Assembly (NCBI GenBank): GCA_026786125.1
Contig: JAJAYU010000337.1
Span: forward strand, 1 to 7,007
Source: Chamaesiphon sp.
GTDB taxonomy: Bacteria; Cyanobacteriota; Cyanobacteriia; Cyanobacteriales; Chamaesiphonaceae
Direction: 5' to 3'
DNA length: 7,007 bases
The notes beneath the pieces are model-generated. The model did not search any database, was not told the DNA's origin, and was given only the letters and a program-made list of their open reading frames with translations. A program made the translations under genes and the position numbers. The stretch's first letter is position 1. Every line of letters starts with the position of its first letter. Below are positions 1-5,725 of the stretch, one piece after another.

Positions 1-110
1 CCGTTGCGCGCAGTGAAGATGTATGGAGCCATTTTGGGGTTCCACCGTCTGGTTTGGTGTCCAAAGTGAACGCCAGACTCCATCATTTGCGCCAAAGATA
101 CTACTGGCAT
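1..110 (-). CDS. rpsB: 30S ribosomal protein S2, N-terminal part (runs off left edge)
   Basis: Reading the minus strand from an ATG at 110-108 gives 36 complete codons beginning [20 protein letters not shown] and continuing [16 protein letters not shown], with the frame open to the window edge. This is the conserved N-terminus of bacterial ribosomal protein S2; the [15 protein letters not shown] block is diagnostic (E. coli S2 has [15 protein letters not shown]). S2 joins the 30S subunit late and is needed for mRNA binding; in many bacteria rpsB is followed by tsf (elongation factor Ts), which would lie beyond the left edge. A possible Shine-Dalgarno AGGAG lies at 127-123, 12 bases before the ATG, which is rather far. 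The gene follows cobS on the same strand with a gap of 148 bases, so it probably has its own promoter. Partial only because of the window boundary; no damage is seen. Confidence 0.95.
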   Translation of the reverse strand, partial: MPVVSLAQMMESGVHFGHQTRRWNPKMAPYIFTARN

Positions 111-258
111 AAGACTCAATTTCTCCTAATCGGGTTTATCCTCCACCCAGGCTGTATTTCATAAATGAAACACCCGAATTCCTGAATGTGCGAATTTTTA
201 GACAACCTTTTCATAATACCTTAATTTGCTGGTAGTTGGGAGGGGAATTAGTGAATAG
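111..258 (-). promoter_or_regulatory. Leader and probable promoter region of rpsB
   Basis: This 148-base gap lies between the end of cobS and the rpsB start, both on the minus strand. On that strand a TATTAT hexamer at 218-213 matches a -10 box in 5 of 6 positions, but no good -35 partner stands 16-18 bases upstream. If it is used, the rpsB leader would be roughly 100 bases. A short TTTCAT/ATGAAA inverted repeat lies around 172-159. S2 autoregulates through its leader in some bacteria, but no known S2-binding structure was recognised here. The promoter call is inference from position and one hexamer. Confidence 0.4.
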
Positions 259-1059
259 TTAAGCTAGGTTGGGTTGAAGAATGAAACCCAACATCTGGGG
301 AATCGGGACGGTAAACAGACAGAGGGTGAATGTTTCTGTCCATTCAACGACTGCGCCGTAGGTGTCTCCGGTATGTCCGCCTAATTTTCGATGGAAGTAG
401 TAGCCGACTAAAGCTGAAATTCCGCAGCTAGCAATAGATCTCAATCCAATTGTTAACCACTCTTGAGGCTGTAAATAGATCTGACAACCAGTGACAGCTA
501 GCAAAAACACCAATCCTAGTAAGATATCCTGGGGTAGTTTGATGCCTTGACGATGAAATGCACCCTTCCCTGTGGGCTTGAGATAGGGATATACCGAAAT
601 CGCCAGGACTTGTCCCCACCGACTCCAGCCAGCTACCAATGGTAGAATCCAGATTCGATCGGGTGTAATTTCCGCCAGGGCACAAGTTTTGAGTAAGATG
701 ATCACTACCGCCACCATTGCCCCAAACGCCCCTGTAACGCTGTCTGTCATCACCGTTAGCCTGCGGTCGGGATCTTGGACTGCCAGCCCATCAGCAGCAT
801 CCATTGCCCCGTCCAGATGCAATCCACCCGTCCACCAGATCCACAACACCACGACGACACCCGATCGAGTTAAGATGGGCATCTCTAGCCAATCCAAGCC
901 CAGATCTACCAATCCCAATCCCCCGCCAATTAATAGACCGATCGCAGGTGCCCACCGCGCAATTCGGGTAAAATCTAACTGGAAATTAGTGGGAATCGGG
1001 CAACAAGTATAGAAAGCGAGGGCGGCTAGGAATGAGTTGAAATTGTTGAGTAATAGCAC
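259..1059 (-). CDS. cobS: Adenosylcobinamide-GDP ribazoletransferase (cobalamin synthase)
   Basis: CobS joins adenosylcobinamide-GDP to alpha-ribazole (or its 5'-phosphate), the last assembly step of the B12 nucleotide loop, and is an integral membrane protein. The 266-residue product is of normal family length and mostly hydrophobic, with several membrane segments. Family signatures are clear: LAALAFYTCCPIP near residues 11-23, the metal-binding acidic motif HLDGAMDAADGL at 81-92, MTDSVTGAFG at 104-113, and GGHTGDTYGAVVEWTE at 227-242. The start is GTG at 1059-1057. In this frame a stop (1068-1066) stands three codons upstream with only CTC and ATA between, and no ATG, GTG or TTG follows before the conserved N-terminal block, so GTG is well supported. 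The gene is divergent from ksgA. Its last ten codons lie in a short palindromic repeat, so the C-terminal tail LGFILQPNLA is probably not ancestral. No cobalamin riboswitch has room upstream. Confidence 0.95.
   Translation of the reverse strand: MLLLNNFNSFLAALAFYTCCPIPTNFQLDFTRIARWAPAIGLLIGGGLGLVDLGLDWLEMPILTRSGVVVVLWIWWTGGLHLDGAMDAADGLAVQDPDRRLTVMTDSVTGAFGAMVAVVIILLKTCALAEITPDRIWILPLVAGWSRWGQVLAISVYPYLKPTGKGAFHRQGIKLPQDILLGLVFLLAVTGCQIYLQPQEWLTIGLRSIASCGISALVGYYFHRKLGGHTGDTYGAVVEWTETFTLCLFTVPIPQMLGFILQPNLA
266..292 (-). repeat. Short interspersed palindrome, copy 1 (inside the cobS 3' end)
   Basis: On the minus strand, GTTGGGTT (292-285) and AACCCAAC (275-268) form a perfect 8-bp stem around a 9-base loop, followed by CT. 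The element shares its first ten bases (GTTGGGTTTC) and last nine (ACCCAACCT) with the copy at 5659-5687. Similar TTGGGTTTC...ACCCAACCT palindromes are widely dispersed in cyanobacterial genomes (from memory). There is no T-run after the stem, so it is not a standard terminator. Unlike the other copies it lies in coding sequence. Confidence 0.75.
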
Positions 1060-1068
1060 GAGTATTTA

Positions 1069-1914
1069 ATGAAGACGAAGAAACAATTTGGACAACACTG
1101 GCTGCGGAATGAACAGGTACTCGATCGAATCATAACAGCAGCCAAGATTGCTCCAACCGATCGGATTCTCGAAATTGGCCCAGGTACAGGAATTTTGACG
1201 CGGCGATTAATTCCGGCGGCGAGTGCGGTGGTTGCTGTTGAGATTGATCGAGATTTGTGTGCTTTATTAGTCAAAAAATTAGGCAATGTCGATAATTTTT
1301 TGCTATTAGAAAATGACTTTCTTAGCCTAGATGTCGATAGTGTTTTAAACGATTTCCCTAAGTTCCAAAATGCGAATAAAGTCGTCGCCAATATTCCCTA
1401 TAACATTACTGGCCCAATTCTCGAAAAGCTGTTAGGAAATATCGTTCATCCAGCCGAAAAACCATTTGATTCGATCGTCTTATTAGTCCAAAAAGAAGTC
1501 GGTGATCGGTTATATGCCAAGCCAAGTACTAAAGCCTTCGGTGCATTATCAATTCGTGTCCAATATTTAGCTCACTGTGAGTTAATTTGTCCCGTACCCG
1601 CCCGTGATTTTTCGCCACCGCCGAAAGTTGATTCGGCGGTGATTAGACTTACCCCAAGACGACTATCGATCGAACCCAATAGCCCAAAAGTATTAGATAA
1701 TTTAGTCAGATTAGGATTTGGTTCTCGGCGTAAAATGTTGCGTAATAATCTTCAAGGGGCGATTGATCGAGAAGCATTAACCGAGCTACTAATCTCGATG
1801 GATATCAACACTGAAGCTCGTGCCGAAGATTTGAGTATTGAGCAGTGGATACATTTATCGAACTTGGTAGATGAGCGAAAAATCGTGCCAGAGATCCTTC
1901 AAGAAGAAGCTTAA
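1069..1914 (+). CDS. ksgA: 16S rRNA (adenine1518-N6/adenine1519-N6)-dimethyltransferase
   Basis: KsgA/RsmA uses S-adenosylmethionine to dimethylate two adjacent adenines in the 3' terminal hairpin of 16S rRNA, a late quality-control step in 30S assembly. The 281-residue product has the usual length. Visible motifs are the N-terminal KKQFGQHWL (4-12), SAM-binding LEIGPGTGILTRRL (34-47) with the acidic residue E58 of VEID, the catalytic NIPY (108-111) that identifies N6-adenine methyltransferases, FSPPPKVDSAV (181-191), and the C-terminal helical domain with GFGSRRKMLRNNL. The ATG at 1069 is chosen because it stands directly before the conserved N-terminal block. No convincing Shine-Dalgarno is present, which is common in cyanobacteria. 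Upstream promoter elements would have to lie within the cobS coding region, since the two start codons are 9 bases apart. No hairpin terminator is apparent after the stop, so read-through into the toxin-antitoxin genes is possible. Confidence 0.97.
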   Translation: MKTKKQFGQHWLRNEQVLDRIITAAKIAPTDRILEIGPGTGILTRRLIPAASAVVAVEIDRDLCALLVKKLGNVDNFLLLENDFLSLDVDSVLNDFPKFQNANKVVANIPYNITGPILEKLLGNIVHPAEKPFDSIVLLVQKEVGDRLYAKPSTKAFGALSIRVQYLAHCELICPVPARDFSPPPKVDSAVIRLTPRRLSIEPNSPKVLDNLVRLGFGSRRKMLRNNLQGAIDREALTELLISMDINTEARAEDLSIEQWIHLSNLVDERKIVPEILQEEA

Positions 1915-1953
1915 ATCAAATATCTGCTGGAAATGCTGTGCGATCAAATTAAC

Positions 1954-1973
1954 TTGTACAATATAGTTGTACA
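1954..1973 (+). promoter_or_regulatory. YefM-YoeB-type operator overlapping a -10 box
   Basis: Two copies of TTGTACA lie at 1954-1960 and 1967-1973, 13 bases apart. Each holds the self-complementary core TGTACA (1955-1960 and 1968-1973). Between them is TATAGT (1962-1967), matching a -10 hexamer in 5 of 6 positions. The E. coli yefM-yoeB operator also uses paired TGTACA cores bound by YefM (established knowledge), so the same core ahead of a YefM-like gene strongly suggests autorepression, with the repressor covering the -10 element. Transcription would start about 20 bases before the antitoxin ATG. No clear -35 box was found. Confidence 0.8.
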
Positions 1974-1993
1974 GTTACCACAAACGAGTAGCT

Positions 1994-2278
1994 ATGACAA
2001 ATCAAGAAATTACTTACTCTCACGCACGCGCGAATTTAGCCCAACTGCTCGATCTCGTTAGTAAAGACAAAGAGATAATTACAATCACCAGTCGCAGTCG
2101 TGGTGATGTTGCACTTATTGCGGCAGATGAACTTTCAAGCCTACTGGAGTCAGTCTATTTACTCCGTAGTCCTGCTAACGCCAAACGTTTGTTTAGTGCC
2201 CTAGAATGGGCAAAATCCACGCAATCTTCACCTCAAACGTTGGCACAATTACGCGAGGAATTAGAGATTGAGCCGTAA
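1994..2278 (+). CDS. yefM: Antitoxin of the Phd/YefM family
   Basis: This 94-residue protein is the antitoxin of a type II pair: it should bind and neutralise the YoeB-like toxin encoded next and repress their shared promoter. The N-terminal half (about 1-50) has the Phd/YefM DNA-binding pattern ITYSHARANLAQLLDLV, then IITITSRSRGDVALIAADEL. The hallmark ESVYLLRSPANAKRL (52-66) matches the YLLRSPANA block of YefM, and the C-terminal tail is the part that normally wraps the toxin. The frame could be extended to a TTG at 1967, but that lies inside the operator, downstream of the -10 box; the ATG at 1994, after a weak GAG at 1986-1988, gives the family's N-terminus. It overlaps the toxin gene by 11 bases, the usual coupled arrangement. 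The family call is firm; function in this organism is inferred. Confidence 0.93.
   Translation: MTNQEITYSHARANLAQLLDLVSKDKEIITITSRSRGDVALIAADELSSLLESVYLLRSPANAKRLFSALEWAKSTQSSPQTLAQLREELEIEP
2255..2259 (+). promoter_or_regulatory. Ribosome binding site that fixes the toxin start
   Basis: GAGGA at 2255-2259, inside the antitoxin gene, stands 8 bases before the TTG at 2268. In the toxin frame a TAG stop at 2262-2264 lies just upstream, leaving only AGA before that TTG. No ATG or GTG occurs in this frame until residue 49, which is well inside the conserved fold. Together these make TTG 2268 the likely initiator. Confidence 0.75.
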
Positions 2279-2594
2279 AGCTAGAAAGCTAACCCAAAGT
2301 GGTGAGGATTCAGTACAGCCGATAGCTGGATTCGCTCCTTTATTTAGCCCTGAATTCAAAGCAGATTTGCGGTGGTGGTATCGATACGAACCAAAGAAAG
2401 CAGATAGAATCATGGATTTATTAGCTGATATTCTTAATGGCGATCCTTTTACAGGTATTGGAAAACCTGAACCACTAAAATATATTGCGCCAAATACTTG
2501 GTCTCGACGGATCGATTTAGAGCATCGCTTACTATATCAAATTGATGCTAATCGGATTATTTTTCTTCAGGCGCGTTTTCACTATGAGGAGTAA
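2268..2594 (+). CDS. yoeB: Toxin of the Txe/YoeB family (ribosome-dependent mRNA endonuclease)
   Basis: YoeB toxins enter the ribosomal A site and cleave mRNA when freed from their antitoxin. In this 108-residue protein the catalytic set is complete: GKPEPLK with E68, WSRRIDLEHRLLY with R87, and ARFHY with H105 and Y106. These sit at a constant offset of 22 from E. coli YoeB E46, R65, H83 and Y84, so the core aligns without gaps over this stretch. The extra residues form a basic, polar N-terminal extension (about 1-22, SRKARKLTQSGEDSVQPIAG) that typical 84-residue YoeB lacks. Translation starts at TTG 2268, overlapping the antitoxin stop by 11 bases, behind a good GAGGA site; a weak start codon and coupling would keep toxin below antitoxin. 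The frame is intact and all key residues are present, so the toxin is probably active (inference). Confidence 0.93.
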   Translation: MSRKARKLTQSGEDSVQPIAGFAPLFSPEFKADLRWWYRYEPKKADRIMDLLADILNGDPFTGIGKPEPLKYIAPNTWSRRIDLEHRLLYQIDANRIIFLQARFHYEE

Positions 2595-2602
2595 AATATC
2601 GC

Positions 2603-2659
2603 AAAAAAGCTAGCTGAATTCTCAATATTTATCGGTAATATCTGAGTGATTCAGCTAGC
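2603..2659 (-). terminator. Rho-independent-type terminator of dxs
   Basis: GCTAGCTGAAT (2609-2619) and ATTCAGCTAGC (2649-2659) form a perfect 11-bp stem. The intervening bases can pair further: CTCA 2621-2624 with TGAG 2643-2646, and ATATT 2625-2629 with AATAT 2637-2641, leaving a 7-base loop and small bulges. On the minus strand the stem is followed by six T residues (2608-2603), as expected of an intrinsic terminator, and it begins 18 bases after the dxs stop codon. On the plus strand it is followed by A-rich sequence, so it should not terminate the toxin-antitoxin transcript efficiently in the same way. Confidence 0.8.
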
Positions 2660-2677
2660 AAAAATTGAGTTTAGTTA

Positions 2678-4588
2678 TTAAACACCAACAGCTACGGACT
2701 TTTCACTAAAGAAAGCATTCCGGACTGTATCGGCGATTTTGTCGCTAGTTAAACCGAGACTAGCTAATGACTCATCAGGAGTCGCATGTTCTACCAGGAT
2801 ATCGGGTACGCCAATTCGTTTGATTGGTACCACGACATTGAGATCCATTAATGATTCGGCGATTGCGGAACCGAAACCACCCATCAGACAGCCTTCTTCA
2901 ACTGTGACTACCTTGCCAATTTTCTGCGCTAGGGGCGCAAATAATTCGGTATCTAAGGGTTTGGCAAAGCGGGCATTGATCACCGTCGCAGAAATGCCAT
3001 GCTCATTGAGGAGTTGGGCAGCTTGGAGCGTGGGATGTACCATCGAACCGTAGGCGATCATCAGCACATCATCACCTTGGCGGAGGATTTCAGCCTTTCC
3101 GATCGGTAGTTCTTCCCAGCCTTCTTCCATTAACGGTACACCATAACCATTACCACGAGGGTATCGCATGGCGATCGGACCTGCGGTATAGTTAACTCCA
3201 GTGACTACCATCCGCTGCAATTCGCCCTCATCCTTGGGTGCCATCAGTACCATGTTGGGGATACAGCGCAGATAGGCAATATCATACATCCCTTGGTGGG
3301 TGGGGCCATCAGCACCGACGATGCCAGCTCGATCAAGACACAGGAATACAGGGAGCTGTTGAATCGCTGCGTCATGAACGATTTGATCGAAGGCGCGTTG
3401 TAAGAACGTGGAATAAATCGCGGCGACTGGACGCATTCCTTCCGTTGCTAACCCAGCAGCACAAGTAATCGCGTGTTGTTCGGCAATGCCGACATCTAGA
3501 TATCGATCGGGGAACTTGGCCTGAAATTTGTCTAAGCATGTACCCGTGCCCATTGCCGCCGTAATTGCCACGATTTTAGGATTGTGTTTGGCTAGAGTAA
3601 TGAGGGTATCGGCAAATACTTTGGAATATGTTGGTGGTTTGGGTTTCGTCGCAGGTGCACTTTTACCTGTGGTTAAATTAAAAGGATTTTGAGCATGATA
3701 GCCTTCTTGATCCAGCTCGGCGATCTCGTAGCCCTTGCCTTTCTTGGTGACAACATGCACCATTACTGGCCCAGGATGCTTGTGGGCACCTTCAAAGGTA
3801 CTAATCAACTCTGCCAGATTGTGACCGTCAACAGGGCCAATGTAAGTAAAGCCTAATTCTTCAAATACGGCACCGACTTTAGGTACGGCTAAACGTTTCA
3901 TCCCTTCCTTCACCCGTGCGAGTTCCGGCGAAATTGTTTCACCCACGAACGGAATATTTTTTAATTGTTCCTCGATATTGTCACTGAGGAACTGAATCGG
4001 CGCACTGACGCGCAGTTTATTCAGATAACGGGGAATTGCACCCACGTTGGCAGAGATCGACATCTCGTTGTCATTCAACACCACCAACAAATTAGTTTTG
4101 GGTAAATGTCCAGCATGATCGATCGCTTCTAGAGCCATCCCGCCTGTAAGTGCGCCATCGCCAATCACCGCTACACATTTAAAATGTTCGCCCTTGAGGT
4201 CACGGGCGATCGCCATCCCTAATGCCGCAGAAATGCTGGTAGAGGCGTGTCCCGCTCCAAAATGATCGAATTTGCTCTCTTTGCGATTGAGATAGCCAGC
4301 AATCCCATCCTTCTGCCGCAGTGTATGAAACCGATTGTATCGACCCGTAATTAATTTATGGGGATAAGCTTGGTGTCCGACATCCCAAACTATTTTATCT
4401 CGATCGAGATCCAATGTTTGATACAGTGCCAAGGTTAGCTCGACGACACCCAATCCAGGGGCTAAATGCCCACCACTAGCGGCTACTGTCTGAAGATGTT
4501 TTTCCCGGATTTCCAGAGCAACTTGCTCTAACTGCCGAACAGATAAACCGTGCAACTGGTTTGGATGGGTAATTTCGCTTAGGTGCAT
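2678..4588 (-). CDS. dxs: 1-deoxy-D-xylulose-5-phosphate synthase
   Basis: DXS condenses pyruvate and glyceraldehyde 3-phosphate to 1-deoxy-D-xylulose 5-phosphate with thiamine diphosphate, the entry and main control point of the MEP isoprenoid pathway that supplies carotenoids, phytol and quinone tails in cyanobacteria. The 636-residue product is full length. Visible are [17 protein letters not shown] (67-83), [15 protein letters not shown] (110-124), the thiamine diphosphate motif from GDGALTGG (143-150) to NDNE (172-175), [10 protein letters not shown] (278-287), DVGIAEQH (365-372) with E370 at the same position as the E. coli catalytic glutamate, [18 protein letters not shown] (416-433) and RYPRGNG. 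The start is ATG 4588-4586, giving the normal N-terminus ahead of [13 protein letters not shown]; a GGGGA stretch lies upstream. A strong hairpin terminator follows. A gap of about 210 bases separates it from the dehydrogenase gene upstream, so it probably has its own promoter. Confidence 0.98.
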   Translation of the reverse strand: MHLSEITHPNQLHGLSVRQLEQVALEIREKHLQTVAASGGHLAPGLGVVELTLALYQTLDLDRDKIVWDVGHQAYPHKLITGRYNRFHTLRQKDGIAGYLNRKESKFDHFGAGHASTSISAALGMAIARDLKGEHFKCVAVIGDGALTGGMALEAIDHAGHLPKTNLLVVLNDNEMSISANVGAIPRYLNKLRVSAPIQFLSDNIEEQLKNIPFVGETISPELARVKEGMKRLAVPKVGAVFEELGFTYIGPVDGHNLAELISTFEGAHKHPGPVMVHVVTKKGKGYEIAELDQEGYHAQNPFNLTTGKSAPATKPKPPTYSKVFADTLITLAKHNPKIVAITAAMGTGTCLDKFQAKFPDRYLDVGIAEQHAITCAAGLATEGMRPVAAIYSTFLQRAFDQIVHDAAIQQLPVFLCLDRAGIVGADGPTHQGMYDIAYLRCIPNMVLMAPKDEGELQRMVVTGVNYTAGPIAMRYPRGNGYGVPLMEEGWEELPIGKAEILRQGDDVLMIAYGSMVHPTLQAAQLLNEHGISATVINARFAKPLDTELFAPLAQKIGKVVTVEEGCLMGGFGSAIAESLMDLNVVVPIKRIGVPDILVEHATPDESLASLGLTSDKIADTVRNAFFSEKSVAVGV

Positions 4589-4799
4589 AGCCAGTTTTCC
4601 CCGTCTAATACGATTTCGATATATGAGTACCTTCTCTAAGGGTAATTTATTTAGCGGATTTGGGATCGGTAATTTGTTGGGTTGTAACAGTTAGCAATGA
4701 GTTGGTTGGTGAGCGGAGCCGAACCAACCAAGAGAAGCAATACGATTCATATCAGCAACATCATCCTCCAAATCCTCTAACTCCTGTAAATCCCGATCG
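4589..4799 (-). promoter_or_regulatory. Gap upstream of dxs with a possible promoter, a repeat and a remnant frame
   Basis: The 211 bases between the dehydrogenase gene and dxs hold three things. Nearest dxs, on the minus strand, TTACCC and TATATC are 16 bases apart (roughly 4652-4625) and make a weak candidate promoter. At 4702-4731 is a palindromic repeat. At 4799-4691 a frame without a start codon encodes an acidic helical-looking peptide, described as a separate entry. No long stem with a T-run follows the dehydrogenase gene, so some read-through into dxs is possible. The promoter hexamers each match consensus in only 3-4 positions. Confidence 0.3.
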
Positions 4800-4801
4800 T
4801 T
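4691..4801 (-). pseudogene. Possible remnant of a small gene tail (acidic peptide)
   Basis: A minus-strand frame opens after a stop at 4825-4823 inside the dehydrogenase gene and ends at TAA 4693-4691. It has no ATG until 4750. From 4801 it reads NDRDLQELEDLEDDVADMNRI, then ASLGWFGSAHQPTHC, the last part being encoded by the repeat at 4702-4731. The acidic, leucine-spaced stretch resembles C-terminal segments of some small antitoxins (RelB- or Phd-like), but I do not recognise a specific family and the composition could arise from the purine-rich GGAG/GGAT repeats in the DNA. If real, it is a 3' fragment cut off by the dehydrogenase gene on one side and by the repeat on the other. Low confidence. 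Confidence 0.2.
4702..4731 (-). repeat. Short interspersed palindrome, copy 3 (TTGGTTGG type)
   Basis: TTGGTTGGT (4702-4710) and ACCAACCAA (4723-4731) form a perfect 9-bp stem around a 12-base loop. On the minus strand the loop region reads TCGGCTCCGCTC, close to the TTCGCTCTGCTCT loop of the copy at 5659-5687, so the elements probably share an origin although the stems differ. Palindromes with a TTCGGCT..GCTCACC core are common between genes in cyanobacteria (from memory). There is no T-run beside the stem. Confidence 0.7.
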
Positions 4802-5615
4802 ATTTTTCGATGCTGCGGCGGATCAATGCCGTAAACCAAGCATCTGGCAATAATTTTCGCAATCCCAATAATAAACCCGCATTGCCACCAGCGGGGTAGC
4901 GCAACTTCCAGGTACCGTCGGTTGCAGCTTTATAAATAGCTTGAGCGGTAACTTCTGGTGGAGAGCCTTCTTTCCCAGCTCGATCCATTTGGGGTAAAGT
5001 CCTTTGGATATAGTCATCATAGACAGTCAATCCAGCTTGCTTGGCAACTGTAATCGATCGACTATAGAAATCAGTTTTAATCGCGCCAGGTTCAATGAGT
5101 TTGACTTTAATGTTGAACTGGCGCAATTCATATTGCAAGGACTCGGAGAAGCCATCTATCGCCCATTTGGTGGCATGGTAAGGGCTATAAATCGGGAAGG
5201 TGACTCTGCCGCCAACTGATGCCACATTCACTAACACCCCCTGTTTGCGGAGCCGAAAATGTGGCAAGATTGCGCGGGTAACTTCCATCAATCCAAATAC
5301 ATTCGTCTCAAATTGACTGCGAATATCTGCCATTTCGCAAGCTTCAAACGCACCGATGAGCGCGTATCCAGCATTATTTACGACCACATCGATCGTCCCG
5401 AACTGGGCAATTGCTCGATCGATTGCGGCATGAATTGTATCTACTTTAGTCACATCCAGAGCTAGGCACAGCACATTTGGCACGTCAGTAAATGCAGTAG
5501 ATTTTTCGGGAGCACGCATCGTCGCCACTACGTTCCAACCTTGCTGCTGAAATAATTGTGCGGTAGCTAGTCCAATGCCAGTGGATGCTCCAGTAATAAA
5601 TACAGTTTTGCTCAT
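4800..5615 (-). CDS. Classical short-chain dehydrogenase/reductase, substrate unknown
   Basis: The 271-residue protein is a Rossmann-fold oxidoreductase of the classical SDR type. Cofactor motif TGASTGIG lies at 8-15, NNAG at 80-83, the catalytic serine is probably S133 in NVASVGGR, the YxxxK pair is Y146/K150 in SPYHATK, and EPGAIKTDF follows at 175-183. Arginine R34 soon after the second beta strand (ATMRAPE) suggests preference for NADP(H); this is inference. The length exceeds the 250-residue minimum because of a C-terminal extension after residue 200, as in SDRs that act on larger hydrophobic alcohols or ketones, but the substrate cannot be told. The start is ATG 5615-5613 directly before the cofactor strand; no clear Shine-Dalgarno is seen. 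It lies 110 bases downstream of ctpA on the same strand. No feature links it functionally to dxs or ctpA. Confidence 0.93.
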   Translation of the reverse strand: MSKTVFITGASTGIGLATAQLFQQQGWNVVATMRAPEKSTAFTDVPNVLCLALDVTKVDTIHAAIDRAIAQFGTIDVVVNNAGYALIGAFEACEMADIRSQFETNVFGLMEVTRAILPHFRLRKQGVLVNVASVGGRVTFPIYSPYHATKWAIDGFSESLQYELRQFNIKVKLIEPGAIKTDFYSRSITVAKQAGLTVYDDYIQRTLPQMDRAGKEGSPPEVTAQAIYKAATDGTWKLRYPAGGNAGLLLGLRKLLPDAWFTALIRRSIEK

Positions 5616-5658
5616 CGGAACTAATTTCTGAGTAGATTGCTATCTGATAATTGAGTGT

Positions 5659-5687
5659 GTTGGGTTTCGCTCTGCTCTACCCAACCT
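5659..5687 (+). repeat. Short interspersed palindrome, copy 2 (TTGGGT type)
   Basis: GTTGGGT (5659-5665) and ACCCAAC (5679-5685) form a 7-bp stem with a 13-base loop TTCGCTCTGCTCT, followed by CT. Its ends are identical to the element inside the end of cobS, in opposite orientation. It lies in the 110-base gap between ctpA and the dehydrogenase gene, the usual kind of location for such repeats. Without an adjoining T-run it is unlikely to be an intrinsic terminator for ctpA, though the hairpin could protect the 3' end of the mRNA. Confidence 0.75.
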
Positions 5688-5725
5688 CCAGATCCTTGTA
5701 CTGAGCTAATTTTAGGTTAAGTTCC

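Noticed and set aside
3..164. Open plus-strand frame of 53 codons entering from the left edge
   Set aside because: The opposite strand encodes the unmistakable N-terminus of ribosomal protein S2 over the same bases, so this frame is its antisense shadow and leader.
689..1012. Plus-strand frame of 107 codons across cobS
   Set aside because: It is antisense to conserved CobS motifs and its low-complexity Ser/Thr/Pro/Ala-rich translation resembles no protein family.
1026..1391. Minus-strand frame of 121 codons across the cobS-ksgA junction and ksgA
   Set aside because: It is antisense to the ksgA SAM-binding and NIPY regions and shows no domain of its own.
1967..1993. TTG at 1967 as start of the antitoxin, adding nine residues
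   Set aside because: The TTG lies in the second TGTACA operator box next to the -10 hexamer, has no ribosome binding site, and the added residues are not part of the YefM family N-terminus.
2649..2670. The 2609-2659 hairpin as a bidirectional terminator for the toxin transcript
   Set aside because: On the plus strand the stem is followed by A residues, not T residues, so only the dxs direction has the intrinsic terminator pattern.
4660..4899. Plus-strand frame of 79 codons over the gap upstream of dxs
   Set aside because: It runs through the palindromic repeat and antisense to the dehydrogenase C-terminus; the Asn/Pro-rich translation shows no motif.
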